From Dichetophora obliterata (taxonomy: Eukaryota > Arthropoda > Insecta > Diptera > Sciomyzidae): a DNA stretch of 64,000 nt. Shown piece by piece: positions 11,536 through 24,032 of the stretch. Both the position numbers and the translations under genes were made by a program. The notes beneath the pieces were generated by a model. That model searched no databases, was not told the DNA's origin, and saw nothing but the letters and a program-made list of their open reading frames with translations. The stretch lies in assembly GCA_963920525.1 (NCBI GenBank), contig OY986438.1:50073288-50137287 (forward strand). The letters are read 5' to 3'. Each line of letters opens with the position of its first letter. Within the stretch, counting starts at the first letter, position 1.

Positions 11536-12845
11536 TGCAAACCATATGAGTCTTTAAAGACTCTTTTATGACTCATTTGTAGGAGCCAGATCCCTCATAA
11601 TGAGCTCTTATAAGTTTCATAAAAGAGCAGTTTTTCCTTTGAAAGTGGTCCCTCTTTAAGAGCTCAAATATGAGTACAAAATGATACTTTTTTGATTCTC
11701 AAAAGTAATTTATTCGGACTCCTATAAGAGTCTTTTATGAATCTTATATTGGCCTTTTAATACTCATAAAAGACTCTTAAAAGTTTCCAAAAAGTGCTAG
11801 TTTTCCTTTGAAACTGGTCGCTCTTATGAGGCATCAATATGAATCCTAAAAAACTCTTTTATGATTCCTATTTTTGCCCTTTTTTCTTCATAAAAAAAAC
11901 ATAAAAGTGCAGAAAATGAGCTTGTTTTCCTTTGAATATGAGTATCGAAAAGAATCTTTTAACTATGGATTCCAATCTGTACTTAGTTTCCTCATATATT
12001 GTAATATTTTTAAGATACAGGGTGTTTTACGTTTTTGGCACGTGTTTAGTATTATTGATCTAGAATCTAAACTACTCACCATAAAAAAATAATATTTGGT
12101 TTTTTAAAAAAATATCAACTTTTCAATCAATATATCAACCACTGTCGTGTCATGTGCGGTAGCGGAGCAAAAATGTTGAGATTATCCAACGATATATCAA
12201 CAAATTTTGTATATTTTGTTTTATAGGAGCTGGAATCGTGCAAATTTAAAATGTCTGTTTTGTATGTAAAAATACACTTGATCAACAGTTTTTACTAAAT
12301 TCTAACTTTAGACGATTGCAACTCCGCTAAAACAAAAGATCTTGAAAATCTTACAATATAGGACGAAATTGAGTACAAATTTTAAGCCAGCAATGAAAGT
12401 ACATATAGGAATATTAATAGGTTTTCCGGATACGAAATTTGTAGACTAGTATTATTTATCCAAACATGTCTGAATAGAATATTCATGCACGATTACTGAA
12501 CAGAATGAAATATTTTATATTTTATGTCAATGAACAATATTTCAAAACATGCTTTTTTTAAATTTGTACTTTGAAAACGCGTAGTTTTTTTTAAATACAG
12601 TAAATACACATTAAAAACTCATATTCAGGAGGCTTTTCACAAAACACTCTTAAATTTGAGTTTTTTCTGAGCCCTTAACTGAAGTACTCCAAAAACAATC
12701 CAAAATAAGTACTTTTCAGTAGTGTACGTTATGAAAATACAAAAAATACACATTAAAAACTCATAAATAAGAGGGAACTCATAAAATCCTCTTTAATAAG
12801 GCTCTTTTCAGAGTCCGAATTATGAGCGCTCCGAACTTGATTTAA
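11536..12845. repeat. Cluster of degenerate repeats built on GAGTC/GACTC and AAAAGAGT motifs
   Basis: The left part holds three copies of a unit containing TTTTCCTTTGAAA/T (near 11,634, 11,802 and 11,928), each close to CTCTTTTATGA-type words in both orientations. The right part holds two copies of a ~140-bp unit beginning AAATACA..AAATACACATTAAAAACTCAT (near 12,594 and 12,737). The left words (GACTCTTTTATGA) and right words (TCATAAAAGAGT class) make the block roughly inverted-repeat in character. It may be a decayed DNA transposon with long subterminal repeats; no transposase is seen. A 72-codon ORF at 11,874-12,092 is not convincing. Confidence 0.55.
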
Positions 12846-13248
12846 AGGGATGTTGCTATTGATATCTTTAGCTGTAAGTTTTCTGAGTGTACTTTACGAT
12901 ATTTTTGTGATTTGTTTTTACGTTCAAAGTGAACGCCTTAAAAAAAAAGGTATTTTATTGGCCTGGGTAATAACGGCACTTGAAGTGATTTGATATACAA
13001 ATTTTAAATAGATTATTGTTTCTTCTTCAGGGCAGGCTTCTTATCAGGTCAGTCAGGTAGTAAATTTAAATATTTTTATTAAAAAATAACAAAATGGCGG
13101 ACTTCTAAACAGAAATAGTAAAATATCGTGTTTTTCCTTACAAATCTGCATAAAAAATAGGAAATAATGATAAAGAATAAACAAGTTTACCACCTGCGGG
13201 AGACATTGGCGTGTAGAATACCATTTTAAAATTTTAAAATATTAAAAG
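12846..13248. other. AT-rich spacer
   Basis: No gene or clear repeat was found. Confidence 0.5.
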
Positions 13249-13471
13249 TTATGTTGACTTTATATGATTTAAATACAAATTCTAAATGTTTGATAGTTTA
13301 AATGATATTTGATTTTAAATACAAATTAATTGTTCTTACTTTGACCTTAAGCTCAATAAACGATTTTCAACTATCAAACAACTAGAATTTGTATTTCAAA
13401 TCAAGTATACAGGTAAAATCAACTATCAAACATTTAGAATTTGTATTTAAATCATATAAAGTCAACATAAT
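13249..13471. repeat. Short inverted-repeat element (MITE-like), copy 1
   Basis: TATGTTGACTTTATATGATT at 13,252 onward returns inverted at about 13,450-13,470, and ACAAATTCTAAATGTTTGAT pairs with its complement at 13,420-13,440. A further internal copy of the CAACTATCAAACAACTAGAA type lies at 13,367-13,400. A partial second copy of the family is at 54,293-54,440, which shows that it is dispersed. Confidence 0.75.
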
Positions 13472-14639
13472 AAATAAAGAGGTCATTTAGGAAAAAACTT
13501 TAATATTAAAAGTTTTAACATCATACGGCGCTACATACAGCAATTATGAGGAGCTCTCGGCTATGTGCTATAACTTTGTAAATATTTTAAATTTTAGTCT
13601 GAAAATTTTACAGTATACTCTCAATATATTGTACTTTTGATAAACTTCAATCGATGTTTGAAACTCGAACACCAGTTTACATTCTAAGTGCCTTTGAACA
13701 TTATGTGCTAAATCGCAATTGAAACTCTACTTAAAATTATTGGCATATTGTGATATTTTCACGCAGTGGATTAAGATTTGCATAGATTTACAATGTCATC
13801 AACGTTTATAACGCTCAAAATAGATCCGAAACGCTCTATCTAACGTCAAATGTGGTGTGCCTCGGCTTATGTCTTGGTGTGCCTTAGTTTTAAACTGAGC
13901 TTATCCATCAAACAAAGAAAGAAAAGTAATAATTATTTGCTTATAAACAAACAAACGCAATGTGCCTACATGGCGTAACGGATATGAATTTCACATGACA
14001 ATCGAGAAGTAGCAAGTTCAAATCTGAAAAGTGGAGAGATAATTTTGCAACAACAAATTTGTTTATGAAATAGACGTAAGCGAAAACCAAAAAAGTTCTT
14101 AGAAAAAACCATGTCACAAAAACCTAACAGTTTTTTAACTTTTCATGCAAACAAATAAATACAACGAGCCGTAAAAAGCTTCACTTTAAAAAAACGGTAG
14201 TTCCATCTACATCGAAAGTAATCATCGTTTCCAGTACAAAAACAAACCTGCCCTTGTGCTAGAAATGTACAAAAATAGGTACATATCATATGATCTATTG
14301 GTACATTAATTTACAAAGTTTACATGCATTTTATTCTTATGACATAAGTAGAAATAAGAGAATATTTACGATATTTTTTACGATATTTATTTAACAAAAG
14401 TTGTTGACATATAAGATAAAATCTATTGCATGCCGCTATGAACATTGGAGATAACAACATAAAGATACATTAAAAAAAAAAAATCAAATTAATTTAAAAA
14501 CTAATAATTAATTACGAATTATTTTGAATCAATTAAATAAAAATAGTAAGAACAAAAAAAAAAATGTAGACTTAAAAATAGGATATAGAAGCAGAATTAA
14601 AGATAGATAAAGTACAGGCGAAAAAGGAAGAGACAGAAA
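13472..14639. other. AT-rich spacer, possible 3' UTR of LINE B at its right end
   Basis: No gene is seen. At 13,968-14,040 a tRNA-like stretch has an A-box-like TGGCGTAACGG and a B-box-like AGTTCAAATCT but no credible cloverleaf; it may be a decayed tRNA-derived repeat. From about 14,380 to 14,640 the minus strand could be the 3' untranslated tail of the LINE fragment that follows. Confidence 0.35.
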
Positions 14640-15810
14640 AAGTTAAGAGAAGTATTTAAAAATTAAATGCTTAAATTTCTTATGATTGGAAACACTTTAA
14701 ATATTGAATGGCAATGAATTTTACGATCTTATACCACTGCCGAAAAACAATCTACTGGAGTTCACGAAGCTATATCAAGGGATCATAAGGTTTATGTTTC
14801 TGCTTGATCTACAGAATTCTATCTTTTCAAAAATGTATGAAGGTTTTTGTGCGTAAATGATCCGGTGTAGAAAAATAGTATGTCCAGCTTCAAGGTAGCT
14901 TTGCAGGTCACGACCAAGTAATTTTTTACTGTGGGCAGATATATGATCAAACCTTCTTAAGCCATATACATACCGTGCTGCATTATTGAAGTCGACTAAA
15001 AGCTTGTGCAGCGACCGAGAATCGAGTTTACAGTTGACGACTTCCGAGTAAGTTATTACAGGCATCAACAGCTGCAAAACCAGTTTTTTCCTAGTTTCTT
15101 GAGGCACAAAGCTTGATGTCATCCGCAGATTTCGAAGAACATAGTAAACTTTTTTATGCAAGAATTGATTTGATCACCACAGGATAGAGAAGAGTTTATT
15201 TGAAATCCAAGATTGGTGACCGTAAAAACTAGTTTAAGCTTCACGTTGTTAAGCATAATTGGAGGTAGGCCTTCATTGCTAAACTTTTTTTTTAAATTGG
15301 CAATACATAGGATTTCAAGGGGTTCAGCATGAGCATGTTATCAACAGCCCAATTTGATATCACAATTAAGTCCTCATTGACTCTAGCGCATAAATCTTTA
15401 ACTAGACCTATTGGTCTCGACAAGTAAAGTTGGTGGTCATCAACGTATGCATGCATTGTGACGTGGTGGCACTTGCTAAATATGTCATTTCTGAACATGG
15501 TGAATAACAACGGAGCAAGTACTGAGCCTTGAGGTACTCCACTAGATGTACCCTTTAAAAGAGATAAATTATGTCCCACCCGAACTCTCTAAGACCTACC
15601 TCTCAAATAGCTTTTTAAGAGACGAACTGCAGATTTAGAGAACCTTAAATTTTGGGAAAGTTTTCTGCAGAGGATAGAGTGGCTGACGGTGTCGAAAGCT
15701 TTGGAGAAATCTAGTTAGCACAGCAGGGTCAGATCGCCCGAATCAAGGGTACTCTTATGTCATCACGGATAGCAAGGGATAACACGATGTAGTAAAGCAA
15801 TGGTTTATTA
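14640..15810 (-). mobile_element. LINE family B fragment (jockey/CR1-like)
   Basis: A minus-strand non-LTR retrotransposon fragment holds the second half of a reverse transcriptase and its C-terminal region. It is truncated upstream at about 15,810. Related C-terminal sequence occurs on the plus strand at 58,918-59,785, so the two belong to the same clade. The 3' end is not marked by a clear tail. Confidence 0.8.
14700..15800 (-). pseudogene. Reverse transcriptase C-terminal half, LINE family B
   Basis: Reading the minus strand from about 15,800: LAIRDDIR, LDFSKAFDTVSH (palm A, catalytic Asp), LLKSYLRGRS, SGVPQGSVLAPLLF (palm B, near 15,545), HAYVDDHQLY (catalytic YVDD near 15,450), then NPLKS. 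A separate open frame at 14,775-15,161 gives the thumb and C-terminal region (MPVITYSE, FNNAARYVYGLRRFDHIS, LHRII). Stops interrupt the frame before palm A, after RGRS, and near 15,290. YVDD in place of YADD is a tolerated variant. The element is dead. Confidence 0.82.
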
Positions 15811-17039
15811 TGTAGGCAAACGGGCTAAGGATATATGGAAAAATAAGCTAAACAAATCTAATTGAAATTCCATCCTCCCCAGCATCATTTGATTTTATTT
15901 TGAATAACTATCACTATCATCATCAACGATGGTATGCGAACACCATTCGATGTAAAGGTAGCAACAAAATAATCGTTCAATAAGCCAACCATTTTTGTAT
16001 AAGAAATAAAATCAATAAGTCAACCATAAGAAATAAAATTATTGTAGATTTCTTTAAATCTAGTAACAGTTTACTAAACTTCATTATTACTTAAGATAAA
16101 AAATAAAAAATTATCTTGTTAGTCGCTGCAAAATGGTAGATTAAAAGTTTTTGATTCCGTTTCTCCTTAACGTACAAAAGTAAACGTACCCGTACATCTT
16201 ATTTAAGTCACTGAAATGGAGAAACATTTATAAGATACTTGTTTAGTAGGCGCATTGTATGGTATTTCTGTGCAAGTTTTTTTCCTTAAACACGTTTTTC
16301 TCGAGACAACGTTTTGCGACCTTGTTGACGTGATTACGAAAAAACTATTCAACCGATTGTGCTTAAATTGAAATAAATCACAAATATGGTTCCTTCTTTT
16401 AGAAATCGCACATATCCAAGGATATCCGGCCGAAATATTTTTAATTTTTTTTTTACATAAAATAAGTTTACACGTTTATCGGGATTTCTCGCGGAAAAAT
16501 TTTTTAAAGGAATACCGTTAGTTCAAAGTTGTATAAAATTAAAAAATTTTGTCAATGTTGTGTTATTTAAATCACAATATATCAGGTTGTGCTGTTCCGA
16601 TTTAGTTTTTTTTGTACTCGTTGGATAGATAATTTGTTATACGTCAATTCTGCATTAAAATTTATTTATTGTTTTGTATAAAATAAATGTATAAAAATTA
16701 AATTTAATTTTCAAAAGGCTTTTTTATGCCCGTGCCACAAGTAAATGACATTTTAAAAGTCATAAATAAATGCGCTATACATTTTTACAAAATAAAAATG
16801 GTCAGAACAATGGACAGATTTGTTATAAAATTTATATATTATTTATTTATATATTATTTATTATTTATATGTACGTTCTTTAAGTTGTTAACTACGAGTA
16901 AGTAAAATCCGGCCGAACTCTAAAGTAAAACGTTAACTAAAATTTGAGCGAAATTACTCCTCCAGCAAGAGAAAAAATAAGAAATAGGAAGTAGACATGG
17001 TTGTGGTCTGAATCAATTTAGTCGATCAAATTTCAACTA
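15811..17039. other. AT-rich spacer
   Basis: No gene is recognised. The motif CGTTTTTCTCGA at about 16,301 recurs near 10,262 and 39,709 in unrelated surroundings, so part of this may be old repeat. An A/T-only tract repeats TATTTATT around 16,830-16,870. Confidence 0.45.
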
Positions 17040-19760
17040 CTTATTTATTCATTGTTTAAGTCTTTGGAAATATAATATCTTTTCAGACTAACTAAAAATA
17101 AAAATAAATTTAAAACTATTATAAATTAATAACAAAAAATTTTACAAAGAGTAAAAATTTATTGTTATTGGAAATAAAAAATCATATACGAAACAAGTTA
17201 TTTAGCAATTTCTTAAATGAAAACTTCGAAAAATAAAAATCGAATCTATTTTCACAAGACAATTCTCATTAAGTGGCTCATTAAGTGCATAAAGAGTTCC
17301 ATGAGTTTAAGAATAAAATAAGGCGTAATGCTGTAACATTCTAGCAGGAATATTAAAATTAACAAATTGTAATAACTGGTCACAGTCGGTTTGACCTAAT
17401 ATAAGATCGTGAATAAATAATAACGACTGAGTCTTTCTTCTAGTTTCGAGAGTTTTCAAGCCAAATATTAAAAAACGCGTTTCATAGGAAGGCAAAGGTT
17501 CTTCAAAGTGTAAAGTATGAAGCACAAAACGTGAAAACGATTTTTGGATCTTTTCCAATAGAAAGCAATGGATTATATAGAAAGGACTTCATATAAAAGA
17601 AGCATACTCTAACCTTGACCTTACAATAGAATTATAAAGACAAACCAGAGTATAATGATCAGAGAATTCTGAACTATTTCTATGCACAAAAGCAAGCAGA
17701 GAATATGATTTTGGAACAACATAATTTATATGATCAACAAAAGTGAACTTGGAATCAAAAATAACTCCAAGATCCTTAATTGAGTTAACCTTATTTAAGA
17801 GGTTACCAGAGAGGGAAAACGAAAATATTATAAAATTGTTACACTTCGTGTATGTCATAGCAAAGCATTTATTACAATTTAACGGTAACAAATTCAATAA
17901 ACTCCATGACAGCAAATTACTAAGATCACTCTGTAAAAGAGCAGCATCATTTAGATTAGATATTTTACTGAAAAGCTTAAAATCATCAGCATAAATTAAA
18001 AATTTTGCCGAATGAAAATATTTCATCATTAACATCATTAATAAATAATGAAAAAAGTAAAGGGCCAAGAATGCTAACCTGCGGGACTCCAGAAGAAGCA
18101 ATGAAGTGATGCGATTTACCACCATTTATTTCCATGAAACATACTCTTTATTGAAGTTGAGACTAGATCCAATTCAAGAAATTAGAACGGAAACCCATTT
18201 TGGAAAGTTTAGCTAATAAAACATTATGAGGAACCTTGTCAAAGGCTTTGGAGAATTTGATGTCCTAGTTCAAAAGATAAAATGCAGAATCTTGAAAAAA
18301 CAGCTAAGTTAGTTACAGTAGACCTACCGGCAAAAAACCCATGCTGTTCAATTCAAATGTGTCGCTTAACGTAGAAGAATAATCTATTCTTAATTACACT
18401 TTCAAAAAGCTTCGAAACATTTGATAGCTTATAAATAGGTCTATAGTTGGAGACATCATTCTTATTACCACATTTAAAAACCGGTTTTATAGAGCCAATT
18501 TTCCAACAGTCTATAACAGTGCCAGTCTTTAAAGATTTATTGAAAATTTTACACAAAGGCTTAGATAAAGAAATCGCACAATTATTAAGCAAAATAGATG
18601 AAATACCATCATTATTAGCTTTAATCTTAACTTTTATTTTGGCCATAGCACTGGAATCCTCATCCTCAGACAAAACAACAGTACCAAGGTTTAAAAATGA
18701 GTCTACATTTTCTAAGATTGACACATCAAAATTTGAATTAACCCTAACATAGTTGGATTTGAAGTAATCAGCAAATAGATTCGCAGTATCTTCAATAGAA
18801 AATGAGTTAATGCCGTTGTAGTATGTTGAAGTAGGAATGCAGGAGCCATCATGCTTGGATTGAATAAAGTGCCAAAATGACTTCGGATTGATTTTAATAT
18901 TATTCTTACAACGTAAAATATACTGTTTGTGAAGAAATTTATTTAAAAAATTAAATTCTCTCATGTAATGAATGCACATTAAGTGATACTTGGGATCATT
19001 AGTTGTCTTAAATAATTTTATATTTTTTTTTGCGCAAGTTTTTCAGCTTTTTAAGACCCTTAGTGTACCCTGGTAATTTATACACTTTAGATGCAAAATG
19101 TGGAATATATTCAGTGCATATAGTCGACAAATTAGCTTTAATTAACTCATAGCAATCTACCACCTTTTGATTTAAGAACATCTCGTTCTATTTAGTATTG
19201 GAAAAAATAGCATTTAAAAGATCAAAAATACATAATTTAAAATCAAAGTAATTATTTTGCGGCAAACATTGCACAAAATCATAGAACTCAAAATCTAAAA
19301 AAGTGGAACATGGTGAATACCTGTCGGAGAAATCGGACATAAATATCGAGATAGCTGAGACATACAATTTTTTGAGACATAAATCAGATCTAAAATTTTG
19401 TTAAGTAATCGAAAAAGGAATTAATTTGTATTAAATCAATGCTTAATAAACTATCAATAAAATAAATTTCGGAAGAATTATTGATATTGGAGGGAGTTAG
19501 CACATCAGCCAGAAAACTCCAAACGATTATTATTAAAACTATTTCCAGTTTGAACAGAAATAATTCATGACCCAAACTCGTAAAGATACAAAGATTTGTT
19601 GGCCACATTTTTTTTTAGAAACTACAGCAAGTATGAAATCCACATATTTTTGTGACACATCGCAGAAAAGAGTCGATGTAAAAGCTACACCTCTACCTTC
19701 ACTAGCAAGAACCACCAATTTTTTTCTAAAATGCAGTAAAAGAAAAATGCAGCGAAGCAA
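17040..19760 (-). mobile_element. LINE family A, copy 2, 5'-truncated
   Basis: This is a minus-strand relative of the element at 7316-9673, extending a little further 5' into the endonuclease. Its 3' UTR, read on the minus strand, has the same order of words (TTAGTCTG, AAACAA, GAATAAATAA near 17,045) but lacks the ACTAA tail. The two copies are clearly diverged at protein level, so they are old members of one family. Confidence 0.82.
17307..19760 (-). pseudogene. LINE endonuclease part and reverse transcriptase, disrupted
   Basis: Minus-strand frames give, in order, an endonuclease part (ILDLIYVSKN near 19,390, preceded by weaker similarity to about 19,760), a linker with FNFLNKFLHKQYIL, RT blocks SNYRPIYKLSNVSKLFESVI (near 18,440), palm-A region degraded near 18,230, the catalytic LIYADD near 18,000, KDLGVIFDSKFTF near 17,760, LEYASFI (near 17,600) and the C-terminal frame 17,307-17,558 (LPSYETRFLIFGL). 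Open pieces are 18,353-18,979, 17,589-18,125 and 17,307-17,558, separated by frameshifts and stops. It cannot be functional. Confidence 0.82.
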
Positions 19761-20512
19761 ACTATTGAAAAATCAGAATTAAAATTGCACAGCAAATATA
19801 CACACATAATCGAAGAGAAAATTGAACAAAGACAAAAAAATATGATTTTAAAATAGCAAATGCATGGAATATTTTTGTGCTGATTGTACAACTTCATATA
19901 TCGAATGAAATCGTTTGATAAGTAAGAGACGCTGCATCTCAATGCACTTCATTTCCACTTGCTGCAGTAATTTCGAAAGGACGATTGTGGATGATTGCTT
20001 TGGTATACGTATTTGTATTAAATGAAGATATGATGTATGCAAGTCCTTTAAGGATGGCCCGTGGCTAAAAATTATACATTCGTTGTGTTGGTAAGCTAAG
20101 CAGTTAAGTTCCATGCAATTTATTCATCGATACAGAGCCCAAAGCATTGCTGCATTCGTAGAATATAATTCAATAACAGCTGCAGCACGAACAGCAAATT
20201 GATTTGAAAATGTAAGATAAAATTAATGAAAAGCAATGATAAAACGTAATCTATCAGACTACTTTATTTAAGTAAAAACAAATTTTCACTGATGAGCTCT
20301 TAACCCTATGATTCTTGACTGAGGGTCTTTAAACCACACAATGTTTTCATTCTTTGGCGTTTTGACTGTAGCACAGAATGCCTTTAGTTCTATTTTAGAA
20401 GTGTCATAGTAAATATTTTAGAGAGCGCGCATTAGCCATATTATCAATTTTTGTTTAAACTCTAAAACTACAGTTGCAAAAAATTCTTATTTTCTTCTCT
20501 GTCGCATAGAAT
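19761..20512. other. Spacer without recognised gene
   Basis: Several short ORFs occur (for example minus strand 19,848-20,114, 88 codons) but none shows a motif, and I do not call them. Confidence 0.4.
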
Positions 20513-20561
20513 TAGTGTCCGACCGAATGTTAATTTTCGGACGAGCCGAAGCCAAACACTA
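20513..20561. repeat. Possible hAT micro-element, ends related to 53,150-53,942
   Basis: TAGTGTCCGACCGA at 20,513 matches the inverted right end of the hAT-like element at 53,150-53,942, and 20,545-20,561 (CCGAAGCCAAACACTA) resembles the opposite end. The two ends would enclose only about 49 bp. Flanking octamers are similar but not identical. It may be an extreme internal deletion or a chance palindrome. Confidence 0.35.
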
Positions 20562-21004
20562 ACATAAATTTTTCAAGTAAGAAAAAATTATAAAATTTAG
20601 TCCTTCCTTTCGTTATTTATTGAGTTAAGTACAAAAACGGCAATCATTAAGTTCGAGTTCAACGCTAGAGATTTCCTTCCAGCCTTCTGTCAGTAATGCA
20701 TTTCTGTAGTTTTTCTCGTCTAGGTAGAAAATTGATTCAATTCTTTTTTATAAAATTTTTTCTGTAATTGATTTATTGACGTCTTGCTCCTTGGCAACTG
20801 AAGGTACATTACTTATTGTCATTTTTTATTTAAAAGAATTGTTTACAAACTTTGTTATAAGTTATGATTTAGTTGTATAGCAGTCACCGACAAGCTAGCT
20901 GCTGGGACATCACTAAAACTGTTGCACCTTCATGAGCGTAGTGATGGTGAGCATTGTAAGAAATTAAACTGTTTTTCTTATAATTAAAAAATTGAAGTTT
21001 TCAA
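20562..21004. other. AT-rich spacer
   Basis: No gene is recognised. Confidence 0.5.
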
Positions 21005-21663
21005 TATTTATATTCGCATATTTGGGCAGGGGCTTCAAGATCTTATTTGGAGCTTCTGGATCGAATTCAATGTCGTGCGATATATTTGATAGGGGATGAA
21101 AGTATTTCATCCTCGCTCAACTCTCTTGGGCATCAACGCAATGTTGGTTGCCTAAGCCTACTGTATAGGTATTACCATGGGAAGTGTTCAATGGAGATAC
21201 ATGGCCTGACGCCACCAGCTCGTGTGTTTCCCAGGTCCACTCGGGCAGCTGTCCAAGCCCACCCTTTTACCATTGCATCGATGCCCAATAGAACATCGCA
21301 TTACCGTGATAATTCGTTCTTTAGTCGCACGGTTGTAACGGTACGTTTTACGCTGGAGTATCACTCGCCGGACCAGCAGTCCTGTCACAAAACAATTTCT
21401 ATTTTGGGACCCAGAAATAAAGAAGCTGAAGCGGTTTTATTTTAAATTCAAGAACTCTTGTTTATTAAATTTAGCTTCAGTGCTTTTATCTTAGAACTAT
21501 CTTTAATAAATGTAAAACGTATAGGATGGCGCTTCCTGCGCGGTAAATAAGGAAATAAAATAATGAATTTAAGTTGTCGGTGATGGCTTACTTGCGTGCT
21601 CTCAGCACGTCTTCGTTATAGCTGGGTGGCGCGCTCTCAGCACGTCTTCGTTATAGCTGGGTT

Positions 21664-21983
21664 GCGTGCTCTCAGCACGTCTTTAATGTCATGTGCGGCG
21701 TAGGCACGTTTTCGCCGTAGCTGGGACTACGTACTCTGTAGTACGTCTCGTCGTCCTTGGGCGCTCTCTGTAGCGCGTCTCCAATATCGCGTGTGGCGTA
21801 GCACGTCTCGATACAGCTGGGTTGCGTGCTCTCAGCACGTCTTCAATGTCGTGTGCGGCGTAGGCACGTTTTCGCCGTAGCTGGGACTACGTACTCTGTA
21901 GTACGTATCGTTGTCCTTGGGCGCTCTCTGTAGCGCGTCTCCAATATCGCGTGTGGCGTAGCACGTCTCGATACAGCTGGGTT
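21664..21983. repeat. 160-bp tandem array in the 3' LTR (two units)
   Basis: This is the same array as in the 5' LTR with one unit fewer. Partial shorter units (TCTCAGCACGTCTTCGTTATAGC) precede it at about 21,600-21,660 and at the matching place in the other LTR. Confidence 0.9.
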
Positions 21984-22080
21984 GCACCCTTGTGCGTTGC
22001 ACACTCTAGCACACCTGAGTCGTGTGCTCTCTAGCCCGTCTTGGATGCCTTCGCGTTGACCAAGTGCGTTGATTTCGACG

Positions 22081-22545
22081 CACGTGTCGACCTCTGTCTT
22101 AGAGCGAATATGTTGCTTCCTTAGGCGTTGAATATTCTGCGTTTTGTAGTCTGAGTGCGTTGGGTACGACGCACGTGTCGAACTCAGTCTTCTGGGCAAC
22201 TATACTGTTTTGCCGGACGCTGGGTACTCCGTAGTCTTGCTGGTCTGAGTGCGTTGGTTATGACGCACGTGTCAAACTCAGTATTTTGGGCAAATCTGTA
22301 GTTTTGCCAAACGCTGGATATTCTGTAGTCTCGCTGGTCTAAGTGCGTTGGTTATGACGCACGTGTCAAACTCAGTTTTCTGGGCAAATCTGTGGTTTTT
22401 GCCGGGTGCTGGGTACTCTGCGTTGTGTTGAGCTGAGTGCGTTGGGTATGACGCACGTGTGAAACTCAGTTTTCTGGGCAAATCTGCAGTTTTGCCGGAC
22501 GCTGTGTACTCTGCAGCCTGGTCGGCTTGAGCCCATGGACGCTGA
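22081..22545. repeat. 94-bp tandem array with CACGTG boxes, 3' LTR
   Basis: CACGTG occurs at 22,081, 22,172, 22,266, 22,360 and 22,454, a spacing of 91, 94, 94 and 94 bp. The surrounding unit includes GAGTGCGTTGG and CTCAGT..TCTGGGCAAAT. Confidence 0.92.
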
Positions 22546-23408
22546 CCGTGGTAGCTGTACACTTCGACTCCAGGATGGACACTCTAGGGTTACTAAAATG
22601 TCCACGCCTGTACGGTAGTGTTGTCACAACAAAGAGTCGTTATACTCGGCGGCAGGGAAGGTCCAGGCCAAACCATGCGTTATCCCTGTGACCAGTGGCA
22701 CTATCCAAGTTGTGACAAACGAAGCGTACGTCTGGGTAGTAAGCTAAACCGATCAGTTTCGCTGGCTGGGGCTCCTCGGTGCCGTCTTGATACTGCCGAA
22801 GTGAGACTGTGCTGGATGCTCCCGATGTTCGTAGTCGTTGGCTCTTGGGGCGTTTGACGCTAGACGTTACGTTGTCCTTATAGCGTTGAGTTCGTCGGCG
22901 CTCACTGGGCCGCAAATGTAACCTTGCGCTGACGATCTTACCCACTGTCCTCGTACTGTCTGGAACTCGTTACGCCGGAGCAACTCGTCAAGTACTCGAG
23001 CGTGTGGTCATAAATGCCTTGACTATTAGCAAATCTCTTTAGTTGTACTCTTCTCTAATAATCAAGGTCCAGGCCAAACCATGCGTTATGAATATTAGAT
23101 ACTTTCCAACACAGAGGACCACGTACTTACAGTTGTCGGGCTTGCAGCAAACAGACCGATTTTCTGTTCTGCACTCCCTTTTATGCTTTGTCATCTTCGC
23201 GGCCATTTTAAAGCTTTATTATCGCTCGTTAAGATGGCTGCATTGCATGCTTGATGTCTCCTGCTTGAGCTTGATGGGTTTGAGGGTGTCGTTACACCTT
23301 ACTAGTTGACCTCGCACACGCTTGGCGAGCATGTTTGACGGTTGCTTCTATGGTGTGCTCTATGGTTATTGGTGGCTAGTTGTGGCTATTTGTGATGGCC
23401 ATAATTTC

Positions 23409-24032
23409 TCAAAAATTATGGTCGTTACATCCCCTCCTTACTTTGGGGGGCATTGCGAGAACCTTGGTTCCCTCTCGAATAGTGGTCCGTACCTGGTACC
23501 ACTCGTTGGGTGTCTTCACTATAAATTTACTACGCCTAGGGCCCAGGCGGGCCGTGGGATCGGCTTCGATCTGCTGGTGGACCTGCTCTGGCCACTCCGA
23601 CTCGTGTAGTAATCTTGGACCCACGGGCACTAACTCACCTCGATGCAGGTAGTTACGATATCCGTGATGGTCCTCGTCTTCGCTGGGCTTGTCCTCTTCC
23701 ATGACTACGTCTTCGTACGCAGCCACTGGGCTGGGCATGTGATAGCTCTGAATACCCTCATCCACCATGTTGGTGTCGCTATCGCTACATTTGCTGTGTC
23801 TATCGGCGTCACTGCTACTTTTCGTAGCGCTGCTGCCTCCGGTATCACTGCTGCTACTCTCAGCATCGCTGCTGCTTTCAACGTCTGTCGTGACGTCAGG
23901 CAATTTGATGTTAGGTAGCGGTGCACTTACCCAAGCTATTTCGTCGGATATGTAGGCCGGTCTGCGTTGGCATATGAAACGAATTAGTCGCTCTGCTTGG
24001 CGACGTTTGCGTTCGGCGGCATATGGCCTAAA
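23409..24032 (-). CDS. Acidic Ser/Asp-rich continuation of the Ulp1 frame, beyond a TGA
   Basis: The same frame stays open after TGA 24,033-24,035 for about 207 codons, ending 21 bp inside the 3' LTR. It begins with a basic patch (AERKRRQAERLIRF, like a nuclear signal), then SDEIAWVSAPLPNIKLPD, then an acidic Ser/Asp stretch (VESSSDAESSSSD onward) and a mixed C-terminus (KFIVKTPNEWYQV). The frame covers the polypurine tract. An open frame of this length directly after a single stop suggests either one recent nonsense mutation or stop-codon readthrough. An internal ATG is not obvious at its start, so independent translation is less likely. Function unknown. Confidence 0.55.
   Translation of the reverse strand, partial: FRPYAAERKRRQAERLIRFICQRRPAYISDEIAWVSAPLPNIKLPDVTTDVESSSDAESSSSDTGGSSATKSSSDADRHSKCSDSDTNMVDEGIQSYHMPSPVAAYEDVVMEEDKPSEDEDHHGYRNYLHRGELVPVGPRLLHESEWPEQVHQQIEADPTARLGPRRSKFIVKTPNEWYQVRTTIREGTKVLAMPPKVRRGCNDHNF
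23430..23443 (-). promoter_or_regulatory. Polypurine tract before the 3' LTR
   Basis: The minus strand reads AAGTAAGGAGGGGA directly next to the LTR start. This is where plus-strand priming would occur. It lies inside the long protease-tail reading frame. Confidence 0.75.

Larger units (their letters stand above)
21334..23429 (-). repeat. 3' LTR (left copy, 2,096 bp)
   Basis: This downstream LTR has TG at 21,334 and CA at 23,428-23,429 on the plus strand. Sequence identity to the 5' LTR is high by eye. The last codons of the protease-tail frame run 21 bp into it (to 23,409). Confidence 0.95.

Noticed and set aside
13968..14040. tRNA gene
   Set aside because: Only A- and B-box-like words are present; arms do not pair, so I mention it only as a possible decayed tRNA-derived repeat.
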